The notes below the pieces were generated by a model that had not been told where the DNA came from, did not search any database, and was given only the letters and a program-made list of their open reading frames with translations. A program made the position numbers and the translations under genes. Positions 35,248 through 44,028 of a stretch of 64,000 bases of DNA are shown piece by piece (the first letter of the stretch is position 1; the number at the start of each line of letters is the position of its first letter). Source of the DNA: JAHJQZ01 sp963676075 (lineage in GTDB: Bacteria; Pseudomonadota; Alphaproteobacteria; Rhizobiales; Devosiaceae); the NCBI GenBank assembly GCA_963676075.2, contig CAXXNZ010000009.1, positions 1-64,000 of the forward strand. The letters are read 5' to 3'.

Positions 35248-36083
35248 GTCTTTTTGTCCGCACCAGATTGTGGGTCGGCCCTGCATCTAGCACGTGAGCT
35301 CAAGCGCGCCTAGACCCGATGACAGAACCGTGCCCAAGCGATCAAACACGACTGGAGCCGGTCACGGCCCGGCCCGGTCATCACCAAAAAAATGCGCTTG
35401 ACAGAATCGCTCGAAAAGCACCGTTGAAACCGGTTCGGATTCGCGTGTTCGGCGGACCTCCGCCACCGCATTTTGCGAGTCCCTTGCCGGTCGCCTAAAG
35501 CCGAGCATTTGAATGGATTTGCGGGCGGAAATAACAGCGCCGTGTCGGTTCCGCGCCAAGGCAAAGCGGCAAATCCTGCCGGGCTGAAACTGCGGCAAAT
35601 GCCTTTTTGTCGCGCCGGCCGTTATCCCCGATCTTCACACTTTAGCCACTACATTTAGCCATTATGGGCAGTGTAAACACTAGGGCTTGTCGATTTCACG
35701 AATCTTGTGTGTTGACGCAAATTCAGGATCGGGACTAGCCTTTGCGGGTTGTTCGACGTCGACCGCCCGCAAAAAGGCCCTAAGGCCGGTGCGGGAAGCC
35801 GGACGGAACCGAGATCAACCTGTTCGTTCCGATTCGGGAAGAACAAGGCTCGGTATCTCCGGTCCGAAGACTCCTTGCGGGGGGGCACTTCGGGAACGGC
35901 ATCGGACACGGCGCGTCCAGACCAAACCGGCGAGAGACCGGCGGCTGGACAAGGTCATGCGCCCATCAATCACGGAGCCGGTAACGGTTCCGGTTTTGGG
36001 AAGTTTTGAATTGGGATTGAAGCCATATGTGTTTGGCTTCGGGCGTTTCTTGCGCCCTTTCGATATGAATTGGGGTTTACATC
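35248..36083. other. Long gene-free region and leader before nrdJ
   Basis: 836 bp between the divergent NDUFA12 gene and nrdJ without a convincing gene. A promoter candidate (TTGACG-N17-CTAGCC, 35712-35740) would give a leader of about 340 nt. Strong pairing is visible at 35739-35781, where GCCTTT-GCGGG meets CCCGC-AA-AAAGGC. Several GCCGG/CCGGC blocks follow to 36000. I looked for an adenosylcobalamin riboswitch because the gene uses B12, but did not find a convincing B12 box. No NrdR box was seen either. Confidence 0.5.
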
Positions 36084-39000
36084 GTGCGCATTGAGCGTCG
36101 TTTCACCAAACCGGACCAGTCCGCCTATGACGGCATCGAATTTCGCCAGGCCGTCAGCGAGATCAAAAATCCGGATGGGTCCATCGTCTTCCGTATGGAC
36201 GCCATTGACGTGCCCGCGGCATGGTCGCAGGTCGCGTCCGACATCATCGCCCAGAAATATTTCCGCAAGGCCGGCGTTGCCAAGGCGCTGAAACGCGTCG
36301 AGGAAAACGACGTACCGTCCTGGCTGTGGCGCTCCGTGCCCGACGAAGAGGCGCTTGAAAAGCTGCCCGAGGACGAGCGCTACGGGGCGGAATCCGACAG
36401 CCGTCAGGTCTTCGATCGTCTTGCCGGCACCTGGACCTATTGGGGCTGGAAGGGCGGTTATTTCGACAGCGAAGACGACGCCCGCGCCTTTTTCGACGAG
36501 CTGCGCTTCACGCTCGCCACCCAGCGCGTCGCCCCCAATTCCCCGCAATGGTTCAACACGGGCCTTCACTGGGCCTATGGCATCGACGGCCCCGGCCAGG
36601 GTCATTATTACGTCGACCCGTTCACCGGCGAACTGACCCAGTCGGCCTCGTCCTATGAGCATCCGCAGCCCCACGCCTGCTTCATCCAGTCCGTCGGCGA
36701 CGATCTGGTCAATGATGGCGGCATCATGGACCTGTGGGTCCGCGAGGCGCGGCTGTTCAAATATGGTTCGGGCACCGGCTCCAATTTCAGCCATTTGCGC
36801 GGCGAAGGCGAACGCCTGTCCGGTGGCGGCAAGTCGTCCGGGCTGATGAGCTTTTTGAAGATCGGCGACCGCGCTGCCGGCGCCATCAAGTCGGGCGGCA
36901 CCACCCGCCGCGCCGCCAAGATGGTGGTGGTCGACATCGATCACCCCGATATCGAGGCCTATATCAACTGGAAGGTGACCGAAGAGCAGAAGGTTGCCGC
37001 GCTGGTCACCGGTTCCAAGACCGTTTCCAAGCACCTGAAAGCCGTGCTCAAGGCCTGCATCAATTGCGAGGCCGCCGACGGCGCCTGCTTCGATGTCGCC
37101 AAGAACCCTGCCCTCAAGCGCGAGGTCAAGGCCGCCAAGAAGGCGCTGGTGCCGGAGAACTACATCCAGCGCGTCATCCAGTTCGCCCGCCAGGGCTACA
37201 CGGAAATGGATTTCCCGGTCTACAACACCGACTGGGATTCGGAGGCCTATCTGACGGTCGCCGGCCAGAACTCCAACAATTCCGTGCGCGTCACTGACGA
37301 TTTCCTTCGCTCGGTCGAGGACGACGGCGACTGGAACCTCATTGGCCGCACCACCGGCAAGGTCACCAAGACGCTGAAGGCGCGGGACCTGTGGGAACAG
37401 ATCGGCTATGCCGCCTGGGCCTCGGCCGATCCCGGCATCCAGTACCACACCACGATCAACGACTGGCACACCTGCCCGGCCGCCGGCCCGATCACGGCCT
37501 CCAATCCGTGCTCGGAATACATGTTCCTGGACGACACGGCCTGCAACCTCGCCTCGATCAACCTTTTGCCCTACCGCAACAAGGATTCGAGCTTTGACAC
37601 CGAAGGCTTCGAGCACACGGCCCGTTTGTGGACGCTGGTCCTCGAAATCTCGGTGATGATGGCGCAGTTCCCTTCGCGGGCCATTGCCGAACGCTCCTAT
37701 CAGTACCGCACCCTCGGTCTCGGCTTCGCCAATATCGGCGGCATGCTGATGACCTCGGGCATTCCTTATGACAGCGACGAGGGTCGGGCCATCTGCGGCG
37801 CCATCTCGGCGGTCATGACCGGCGTTTCCTATGCCACCTCGGCGGAAATCGCCAAGGAGCTCGGCGCCTTCCCCGACTACGAGCGCAACGCGAAATCGAT
37901 GCTCAAGGTCATCGCCAATCACCGCACCGCGGCCTATGGCAAGAAGACCGGTTACAAGGAGCTGTCGATCCTGCCGGTGCCGCTCGATCACGACTCGTGC
38001 CCGGACAAGAACCTGATCAAGCGCGCCATGCACGCCTGGGATCAGGCCTATGATCTCGGCCGCCAGCACGGCTACCGCAACGCCCAGGTTTCCGTCGTCG
38101 CCCCGACCGGCACGATCGGTCTGGTGATGGATTGCGACACCACCGGCATCGAGCCCGACTATGCGCTGGTCAAGTTCAAGAAGCTCGCCGGCGGTGGCTA
38201 TTTCAAGATCATCAACCGTGCCGTTCCCCCGGCCCTGCGCACCCTCGGCTATTCCGAGAGCGACATTGCCGAGATCGAGGCCTATGCCGTCGGTCATGGC
38301 GATCTCAACCAGGCTCCGGCGGTCAACCCGACGTCTTTGAAGGCCAAGGGCTTCACCGACGAGATCATCGCAACGCTCAACACGGCACTGAAGACGGCGT
38401 TCGACATCAAGTTCGCCTTCAACAAGTTCACGCTCGGCGAAGAGTTCTGCCGCGACGTGCTCGGCTTCAGTGAAGACGATCTCAACGATTTCACCTTCGA
38501 GATGCTGCCGGCGCTCGGTTTCTCCAAAAAGGAAATCGAGGCGGCCAACATCCACATCTGTGGCGCCATGACGCTTGAAGGTGCGCCGCATCTGAAGGAG
38601 GAGCACCTGCCCGTCTTCGATTGCGCTTCGCCCACCGGCAAGACCGGCAAGCGTTACCTCAGCGTCGACAGCCACATTCGCATGATGGCGGCGTCCCAGC
38701 CGTTCATTTCGGGCGCGATCTCGAAAACCATCAACATGCCAAACGACGCGACCGTCGAGGATGCCAAGTCGGCTTACCTCCTCAGCTGGAAGCTGGCCCT
38801 CAAGGCCAATGCGCTTTACCGCGACGGTTCCAAGCTCAGCCAGCCGCTCAACGCCTCTCTGGTCGCCGACGAAGAGGACGAGGACGACGATGCCGTCGAG
38901 GCGCTGATCGCCCAGCCGGCGGCAGCCCGCACGGCAGCGGTGGCCGAAAAGATCATCGAGCGTGTCGTCGAGCGCATCCGCGAACGTGAGAAACTGCCGC

Positions 39001-39809
39001 ATCGCCGCAAGGGCTACACCCAGAAGGCGGTTGTCGGCGGCCACAAGGTCTATGTCCGCACCGGCGAGTACGAGGACGGGCGCCTCGGCGAGATCTTCAT
39101 CGACATGCACAAGGAAGGCGCCGCCTTCCGCGCCATGATGAACAATTTCGCCATCTCCGTGTCGCTCGGCCTGCAATATGGCGTGCCGCTCGAGGAATAT
39201 GTGGAGGCCTTCACCTTCACCCGTTTCGAGCCGGCCGGCATGGTCATGGGCAATGACTCGATCAAGAATGCCACCTCGATCCTCGACTACATCTTCCGCG
39301 AGCTGGCGATCTCCTATCTCGACCGCACCGACCTCGCCCATGTCAGCCCCGACAAGATGGGCTCGACCACGCTCTCGGGCGGCGTCACCGAGGACGCCGA
39401 GGTCCGCGACCGCGACGGTTCGCACGCCCCGGCCCCGGTTCCGGCCGAAAGTCTGGTCTCCCGCGGCATGACCCGCGGCCGCGTCGCCAACCAGAAGCTG
39501 ATGATCGTTTCTTCGGAAGCCCAGGCCTATGGCAACCCGGTCAAGGCGATGCAGGCCTCGGTGACGGCTCTGAAGACCGCCACGGCCCTCAAGCCCGCCG
39601 ACGAGCCCCTGCCCCTTGGCACCATCGAGGAAGACGAGGTCAAGGCCCCGGCCAAAAAGCCCCTCCACCAGGCCGAAGCGCGCCGCGCCGAAGCCCAGAT
39701 GAAGGGCTACACCGGCGACCAGTGCTCCGAGTGCCACAACTTCACCATGGTGCGGAACGGGACTTGCCTGAAGTGCGAGACCTGTGGGGCGACGACTGGG
39801 TGTTCGTAG
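36084..39809 (+). CDS. nrdJ: Adenosylcobalamin-dependent (class II) ribonucleoside-diphosphate reductase
   Basis: A 1,241-residue enzyme that makes deoxyribonucleotides using coenzyme B12 and needs no oxygen. GTG start at 36084. The N-terminal region PNSPQWFNTGLHWAYG is followed by the FIQSVGDDLVNDGGIMDLWVRE block, the finger-loop NPCSEYMFLDDTACNLASINL with the catalytic Cys-x-Glu (thiyl Cys and Glu), and the radical-site MPNDATVEDAKSAYLLSWKLALKANALYRDGSKLSQPL block. The C-terminus is a zinc-ribbon-like cysteine cluster CSECHNF...CLKCETCGATTGCS with the redox pair. An acidic linker at about 931-940 is common in the long NrdJ subfamily. No nrdR or nrdA is in view. Confidence 0.96.
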   Translation: MRIERRFTKPDQSAYDGIEFRQAVSEIKNPDGSIVFRMDAIDVPAAWSQVASDIIAQKYFRKAGVAKALKRVEENDVPSWLWRSVPDEEALEKLPEDERYGAESDSRQVFDRLAGTWTYWGWKGGYFDSEDDARAFFDELRFTLATQRVAPNSPQWFNTGLHWAYGIDGPGQGHYYVDPFTGELTQSASSYEHPQPHACFIQSVGDDLVNDGGIMDLWVREARLFKYGSGTGSNFSHLRGEGERLSGGGKSSGLMSFLKIGDRAAGAIKSGGTTRRAAKMVVVDIDHPDIEAYINWKVTEEQKVAALVTGSKTVSKHLKAVLKACINCEAADGACFDVAKNPALKREVKAAKKALVPENYIQRVIQFARQGYTEMDFPVYNTDWDSEAYLTVAGQNSNNSVRVTDDFLRSVEDDGDWNLIGRTTGKVTKTLKARDLWEQIGYAAWASADPGIQYHTTINDWHTCPAAGPITASNPCSEYMFLDDTACNLASINLLPYRNKDSSFDTEGFEHTARLWTLVLEISVMMAQFPSRAIAERSYQYRTLGLGFANIGGMLMTSGIPYDSDEGRAICGAISAVMTGVSYATSAEIAKELGAFPDYERNAKSMLKVIANHRTAAYGKKTGYKELSILPVPLDHDSCPDKNLIKRAMHAWDQAYDLGRQHGYRNAQVSVVAPTGTIGLVMDCDTTGIEPDYALVKFKKLAGGGYFKIINRAVPPALRTLGYSESDIAEIEAYAVGHGDLNQAPAVNPTSLKAKGFTDEIIATLNTALKTAFDIKFAFNKFTLGEEFCRDVLGFSEDDLNDFTFEMLPALGFSKKEIEAANIHICGAMTLEGAPHLKEEHLPVFDCASPTGKTGKRYLSVDSHIRMMAASQPFISGAISKTINMPNDATVEDAKSAYLLSWKLALKANALYRDGSKLSQPLNASLVADEEDEDDDAVEALIAQPAAARTAAVAEKIIERVVERIREREKLPHRRKGYTQKAVVGGHKVYVRTGEYEDGRLGEIFIDMHKEGAAFRAMMNNFAISVSLGLQYGVPLEEYVEAFTFTRFEPAGMVMGNDSIKNATSILDYIFRELAISYLDRTDLAHVSPDKMGSTTLSGGVTEDAEVRDRDGSHAPAPVPAESLVSRGMTRGRVANQKLMIVSSEAQAYGNPVKAMQASVTALKTATALKPADEPLPLGTIEEDEVKAPAKKPLHQAEARRAEAQMKGYTGDQCSECHNFTMVRNGTCLKCETCGATTGCS

Positions 39810-39891
39810 TCAAAGCCTGCCCGAACTGTTGAATCCACCATGGTTTGGGTCTGACGAACAATAGCTGAGTCAGCATTCACCAATGCAGAAC

Positions 39892-39923
39892 AACGGGCGG
39901 CGATGGAGACATCGCCGCCCGTT
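39892..39923 (+). terminator. Rho-independent terminator after nrdJ
   Basis: A 14-bp perfect stem (39892-39905 with 39910-39923), GAGA loop, and TTTTC downstream. It lies 83 bp beyond nrdJ. Confidence 0.8.
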
Positions 39924-40007
39924 TTCGATTCCAGAGTTCGTGACGCTGGGTTTTGACTAAATCAGGGATTCGATGGATGCTTTTGCCAAAGGACTTCACA
40001 GCGGATA

Positions 40008-40451
40008 ATGAGCATGTGCATTTTCTGTGATATCGCCGCAAGAAGGATCGAGGCCCACATCGTTGCCGAGGATGACTTGATCCTTGCATTTCTCGACCTC
40101 TACCCAATTCGCCCCGGTCATACACAGATCATTCCGAAACGCCATGTGCCGTATTTTGAGGAACTCGATGCGGATACGGCTAACCGCATTTTGGCGCTAG
40201 GCCAGCGCCTGTCGACAACCATGAAGTCGCTCTATGGTGTCGAGCGCGTGGCTTTCCTGTTCACCGGTGGGGACGTCGCACACACCCATGCTCATGTCGT
40301 GCCGATGTTTGAAAAGACCGACATCACTTCTCGGCTCTACATCGCGGAGCCGGAACTGACCTTCAGTTCGACGCCACAGGCGAGCGCAGAACAATTGATG
40401 ACCGAGGCAGCCGCCCTAAGGAGCCACCTAGCGGCATCGCTTTTACCATGA
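40008..40451 (+). CDS. HIT-family nucleotide hydrolase
   Basis: 147 residues. The N-terminal CIFCDIAARRIEAHIVAEDD and the histidine-triad motif HTHAHVVP are present, as is the GHTQIIPKRHVPYFEELD segment. HIT proteins hydrolyse or transfer nucleotides from AMP-lysine or dinucleoside polyphosphates. A second ATG two codons later is an equally possible start; no strong ribosome-binding site helps choose. It lies between nrdJ and an AT-rich island. Confidence 0.9.
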   Translation: MSMCIFCDIAARRIEAHIVAEDDLILAFLDLYPIRPGHTQIIPKRHVPYFEELDADTANRILALGQRLSTTMKSLYGVERVAFLFTGGDVAHTHAHVVPMFEKTDITSRLYIAEPELTFSSTPQASAEQLMTEAAALRSHLAASLLP

Positions 40452-40522
40452 GAATGTCGCTGACCAGGAAATCAAGATCTGTCGGCACCACCTCCGATTC
40501 CAAACTTTGGTTGAAGCAACAC

Positions 40523-40577
40523 CCAAACCCTCATCCTGAGGTGGGAGCGAAGCGACCCTCGAAGGACGAGGGTTTGG
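40523..40577. repeat. Intergenic palindromic repeat (REP-like)
   Basis: CCAAACCCTC at 40523-40532 pairs perfectly with GAGGGTTTGG at 40568-40577. Inside are CATCCTGAG and CGAAGGACG, the same words as in the repeat at 4651-4685. It belongs to that dispersed family. Confidence 0.65.
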
Positions 40578-40678
40578 CCACGGAGCGGCGGATAACTGCC
40601 CGCGCGCCTAGACAGATGGAATCTTGAGGCATTGAATAACCCCGGCTCAGCAATGGTTCGGGGTGAATTTTGTCGTTT

Positions 40679-40966
40679 TTAGCGCCCCTCTGTTTTGGAT
40701 TTAACAAAATTCCAGAAAGATCTGGGCATCCACCCCGCTCTATCCGTTATATCTACAGCACATACGAAAATATTTTCTCCCCTTATAAGACAACCACTCA
40801 ATCTATTGTACCACGTTTTACTTGATTGTTTTGTCCACAAAAGCCATGTTAATTCTCTAAACTCAATCCAGTCATTTGCCCTATTCAACTGTTCTATTAT
40901 TTCGCCCGAAGCTTCATTTGCATTACTAGAAAGCACCACCATTACAAAATGGAAATCACTCATCAT
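40679..40966 (-). CDS. Small protein with Cas2/SinR-like layout, last gene of AT-rich operon
   Basis: 95 residues (94 if the second ATG at 40963 is used). Predicted elements run strand (FHFVMVVLSSN), helix (ASGEIIEQLNRAND), strand (IEFRELTWLLWTK), helix (QSSKTWYNRLSG), strand (ENIFVCAVDIT) and helix (MPRSFWNFVKS). This is a ferredoxin-like order resembling SinR-type and Cas2-like proteins, some of which are toxin or defence nucleases. The resemblance is by pattern only, and I see no certain catalytic residue. The gene overlaps the preceding one by 8-11 nt and shares its low G+C. Confidence 0.6.
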   Translation of the reverse strand: MMSDFHFVMVVLSSNANEASGEIIEQLNRANDWIEFRELTWLLWTKQSSKTWYNRLSGCLIRGENIFVCAVDITDRAGWMPRSFWNFVKSKTEGR

Positions 40967-41168
40967 CCGACTCCGAGTTTTCCATTTCCTCTTTCGTGCT
41001 TGGCTCGCGAACTTCTTCTTCGCTGTTCGTCGCTGGCAATTCTCCTTCTTTTGCTCTCAGTGCTTTGGCAGAGTCCTTCGCAAAGCGCGCCGCCAATAGA
41101 GTCGCCACGACGCTAACTAACGCCCCCATAACAGACACCACGGTTGCAAATATTGCTAAGATTTCCAT
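40956..41168 (-). CDS. Single-TM protein with acidic tail, middle gene of AT-rich operon
   Basis: 70 residues. Residues 3-28 (LAIFATVVSVMGALVSVVATLL) form one membrane helix. A short basic stretch (ARFAKDSAKALRAK) follows, then a strongly acidic, probably disordered tail ending EEMENSESDDE, so the N-out/C-in topology is likely. It starts 3 bp after the 4-TM gene ends and overlaps the next gene. I recognise no family. The tight packing supports it as a gene. Confidence 0.6.
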   Translation of the reverse strand: MEILAIFATVVSVMGALVSVVATLLAARFAKDSAKALRAKEGELPATNSEEEVREPSTKEEMENSESDDE

Positions 41169-41171
41169 TGA

Positions 41172-41558
41172 CTAGGCCTCAGACATAGCGACGCACAAAG
41201 TAGAAATAACGCAACTTGACGCCCAAACCCAGAAAGATATTACAGCAAACAATTCAGTTGTTACGCCAGTGCTTTCGCTAATTTTATAATACAAAAATGC
41301 AGAGATGAACAAATTGAAAATAGAAAATCCGCCGGTTATGATTTTCCATACTCGCCATTTCTGACTTGTTCCAATTACCTCTCCTAAGCCGACAGCAGTA
41401 AGCGTGGCAGCAATAAGAAAAAGCTCTCCGCGCTGCGCGGCTACTTCGATGGCCGGAAGGCGTCCATTCGGTGAAATCATTAAGATATAATTTGCCAGCA
41501 GCGGAGCAAGCGAGAACACGATGGAGAAAACAATCCATCTAGTAATTTTTGCTGACAT
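41172..41558 (-). CDS. Four-TM membrane protein, first gene of AT-rich operon
   Basis: 128 residues with four hydrophobic segments at about 8-28, 44-62, 71-91 and 101-123, so an integral inner-membrane protein. Polar spots lie in the loop between helices 1 and 2 (SPNGRLPAIEVAAQRGE) and before helix 3 (SQKWRVWK). No family recognised. The codon use is AT-rich, unlike flanking genes. A promoter candidate lies 37 bp upstream. The three-gene layout (membrane, membrane, small cytosolic) recalls defence or toxin-immunity cassettes, but that is inference. Confidence 0.65.
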   Translation of the reverse strand: MSAKITRWIVFSIVFSLAPLLANYILMISPNGRLPAIEVAAQRGELFLIAATLTAVGLGEVIGTSQKWRVWKIITGGFSIFNLFISAFLYYKISESTGVTTELFAVISFWVWASSCVISTLCVAMSEA

Positions 41559-42119
41559 ATTGCTAAACCATCGCCCAATTTGAACGAGCGCTCCATAAAA
41601 TCACGATTTTTCAGCGACATCAATTGAAGCGGGTAAGGTGTGAGCTACGTTTCAATATTTAGCTATTGAGATATGGCACAAAATTCAGAAGTTCCAGCTA
41701 CAGCACCACATCCCCTCACCCGCCCCCACCAAATAAACTAATCCCCTCCCATCTCCCCGCCCCCATACTCGCCCCATTCGACCCACAGGCGCAGGCGCGA
41801 CGAACGTTTGGGGTTGGAGTCCGGGGCAGGATGCGGTCGCGCCTTCTTTGCCCTTTGCGGTATCGGGCTGATGCCGAGGCTGCCCGTGGCCTCGGAGGCG
41901 AGATCAAAAGTCGCGCCTGGGCAAAGCGAGAAAACCGTCCCATCGGTCGGCCGCGAAGAGACCCGGAAACGCGGGGCGTCAGACGCCTCACTTTTTATCG
42001 CCGGACGACCGGCACCGAGGTGACTGACGCCCCGCGTCCGCCTATCCCGCAAACCTCCGGCCACGGCACGTGGCGCGGGGATGTTTTGGCTTGCCTGGAA
42101 AACCAGCGCGCCGACGGCC
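41559..42119. other. Gene-free stretch: AT-rich half, then GC-rich structured element
   Basis: About 41559-41700 is AT-rich and carries the island promoter. From about 41780 to 42100 the sequence is GC-rich, with open frames on both strands that look like shadows. It holds nested inverted repeats: CTTTGCCC (from 41846) with GGGCAAAG (from 41919), an inner CCGAGGC/GCCTCGG pair at about 41874-41896, and a perfect 13-bp pair at 41969-41981 and 42025-42037. It may be a structured RNA or an intergenic repeat. No riboswitch, SRP, tmRNA or RNase P signature was recognised. Confidence 0.5.
41595..41623 (-). promoter_or_regulatory. Promoter candidate of the AT-rich operon
   Basis: On the minus strand, TTGATG, 17-bp spacer, TTTTAT. 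This is closer to a canonical sigma-70 promoter than most in the window, in line with foreign origin. Confidence 0.45.
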
Positions 42120-43076
42120 TCACAGCCACTTGCGGCTCTTGAAATAGAGGAACGGCAGGATGGCGGAGGCGATCATCAGGCCGATGGCGAAGGGATAACC
42201 GAACGGCCAGTCGAGTTCGGGCATGACGTGGAAGTTCATGCCGTAGATCGAGGCGACCAGCGTTGGCGGCAGGAAGACGACGGCGGCCACCGAGAAGATC
42301 TTGATGATGGCGTTCTGCTCGATGTTGATCAGCCCGAGCGTGGCGTCGAGCAGGAAGGTGATCTTCTGGGCCATGAAGCCGGAATGGTCGGTCAGCGAGC
42401 GCACGTCGGCCACCAGCGCCTTGAGCTGGTCCCGGTCGCCCTTGCCGCCGCTGGTCAGCTTGGGGGCGAGATAGGCAAAGACGCGTTCGAGGGTGGCGAG
42501 CGAATCGCGGATGTCCGAGGTCAGGTCACCCTTCTGGCCGATCTGTTCGAGCGTCGCCTTGTAGTTGGCGTCGGTGCGCGTTGCGGCGCCACTCTGGCCG
42601 AACACGGTGCGCGAGATGGCGTCGACCTCCTTGCCGGCGCGTTCGAGGATGTCGGCCAGCCGGTCGACGATGGTCTCGAACAGCGCGAACAGCACGGTCT
42701 CGCCGCTGCTGAGGCCGAGCCCGGCCTTCTCGGCCCGCGCCGGAAATGCCGCAAACGGAAGCGGCTCGGTATAGCGGATGGTGACGAGGCGATGGTCGGT
42801 CAGAACGAAGGTGATCGGTTCGACCACGGCGTCGTCGCTGTCGGTCTTCGAGGGGATCAGCGCCGTCATGAAATGCGCGCCCTCGTTGGAATAAAGCCGC
42901 GAGGTGATCTCGATCTCCTGCATCTCGTCCTTGGTCGGCAGTTCGATGCCGAGCCGGCGTTCAAGCTGCTGCTCCTCCTCCTGCGTCGGCTGGAGCAGAT
43001 CCCACCAGATAACGGTCTCGGCATCGGCAGCGGCGGGCTTCAGCCTGTCGCCGACGAGTTCATAGGCATTGATCAT
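42120..43076 (-). CDS. corA: CorA-family magnesium/cobalt transporter
   Basis: 318 residues from ATG 43076 (MINAYELVGD), which follows GGAGG; the longer reading upstream is not supported. A large N-terminal cytoplasmic domain with long helices precedes two C-terminal membrane helices. The signature GMN is present as YGMNFHVMPELDW at the end of the first TM, and the last TM ends in the basic YFKSRKWL. CorA forms pentameric Mg2+ channels. The length and motif are those of ordinary CorA. Confidence 0.95.
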   Translation of the reverse strand: MINAYELVGDRLKPAAADAETVIWWDLLQPTQEEEQQLERRLGIELPTKDEMQEIEITSRLYSNEGAHFMTALIPSKTDSDDAVVEPITFVLTDHRLVTIRYTEPLPFAAFPARAEKAGLGLSSGETVLFALFETIVDRLADILERAGKEVDAISRTVFGQSGAATRTDANYKATLEQIGQKGDLTSDIRDSLATLERVFAYLAPKLTSGGKGDRDQLKALVADVRSLTDHSGFMAQKITFLLDATLGLINIEQNAIIKIFSVAAVVFLPPTLVASIYGMNFHVMPELDWPFGYPFAIGLMIASAILPFLYFKSRKWL

Positions 43077-43337
43077 CCATCGCCTCCAGCAATGAGCAGC
43101 GTTCGGGCGTATTCGAGCGCACCCGAGCCGAAGGAGCAAGCGATTCGACACGAGGGCAATGCAAGCGGGTATCTCGCGGCACTTCCGGCGCGGCGGTACA
43201 AATCTCATCCCCGCTCCTGTAGACTGACGCAACATCACATTCGCAAGCCGTCTTCGGCGCCCCGCAAACCGTCTCCCCCAACGGCGATGGTTTGTTGTCG
43301 GCAATGGCATGCCAACTGAACCTGAAAGGATAGCCAT

Positions 43338-43961
43338 ATGGGCAACCGTACAGAGATTCACGATCGCGTTCTTGCCGCCAAATCGGTCGAGGAACTGATG
43401 GAAGCCTATGAGGAATGGGCCGGCAAATACGATCACGACCTCAATGACGAATGGGGCTATCTGGCGCCAAAGACGGTTGCCGATCTCGTTGCGGCACAGG
43501 TGAGTGATCGCGGTGCCAGGATACTCGATGCCGGCTGCGGCACCGGGCTCGTCGGCCTGCACTTGAGCCAAAAGGGGTTCGAGCGGATCGATGGCGCCGA
43601 TTATTCCGAGGCCATGCTCGATCAGGCGAAGGCTAAACAGGTCTACCAGAACCTCATGCGGCTCGATCTCAATCATGCCCTGCCCATTGAAGACGATACC
43701 TATGATCTGGTGACCTGCGTAGGAACCTTCACCTCCTCGCATGTCGTGCCCGAGGCACTGCTGGAGTTTGTCCGCATCACCCGTGCGGGCGGCATTGTGT
43801 GCTTTACCGTGCGCGACAGCTATTGGGACGACACCGGGTTCCTGAAACTGCTGGCCGATCTTGAGCGCGGCGGCACGGCCCAGTTGAAGGAGCTGCGCAC
43901 CGAACTGTACATCGGAACAGAAGGCTCCTACTCAAAGGTTGTTTTGCTCGAGGTCCGCTAA
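43338..43961 (+). CDS. Class I SAM-dependent methyltransferase
   Basis: 207 residues. Motif I is ILDAGCGTGLVGLHL, followed by the acidic loop IDGADYSEAML, motif post-I, and DLVTCVGTFTSSHV. The N-terminal AYEEWAGKYDHDLNDEWGY segment resembles the small-molecule methyltransferases of the WBSCR27/TehB-like group. AAAGGA lies before the start. The substrate is unknown. Confidence 0.88.
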   Translation: MGNRTEIHDRVLAAKSVEELMEAYEEWAGKYDHDLNDEWGYLAPKTVADLVAAQVSDRGARILDAGCGTGLVGLHLSQKGFERIDGADYSEAMLDQAKAKQVYQNLMRLDLNHALPIEDDTYDLVTCVGTFTSSHVVPEALLEFVRITRAGGIVCFTVRDSYWDDTGFLKLLADLERGGTAQLKELRTELYIGTEGSYSKVVLLEVR

Positions 43962-44028
43962 CACGCTTCGACACAACCGGAAGCCGATTTCAGGAACCAA
44001 CGCATCGCTCCGCCGAAGGATCACGCTG

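Noticed and set aside
35700..36083. Adenosylcobalamin riboswitch before nrdJ
   Set aside because: No B12 box (AGYCAGGAGACC-type) was visible; the ACCGGCGAGAGACCGGC stretch near 35920 resembles it only loosely.
35970..39737. 1,255-codon open frame antisense to nrdJ
   Set aside because: It is a shadow of the strongly conserved nrdJ gene caused by high G+C codon bias; its translation is low-complexity Gly/Leu/Asp-rich and matches no family.
41666..42142. Overlapping ORFs on both strands in the GC-rich element
   Set aside because: No ribosome-binding sites, no family, and the open frames cover the same inverted repeats; better read as non-coding structure.
42120..43076. CorA as a CRISPR type III accessory gene because of a Cas2-like neighbour
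   Set aside because: The protein is an ordinary-length CorA with GMN motif, and there is no CRISPR array or cas gene in the window.
42120..43742. 540-codon reading of CorA
   Set aside because: The upstream third has no CorA features and overlaps the divergent methyltransferase; ATG 43076 with GGAGG fits the family.
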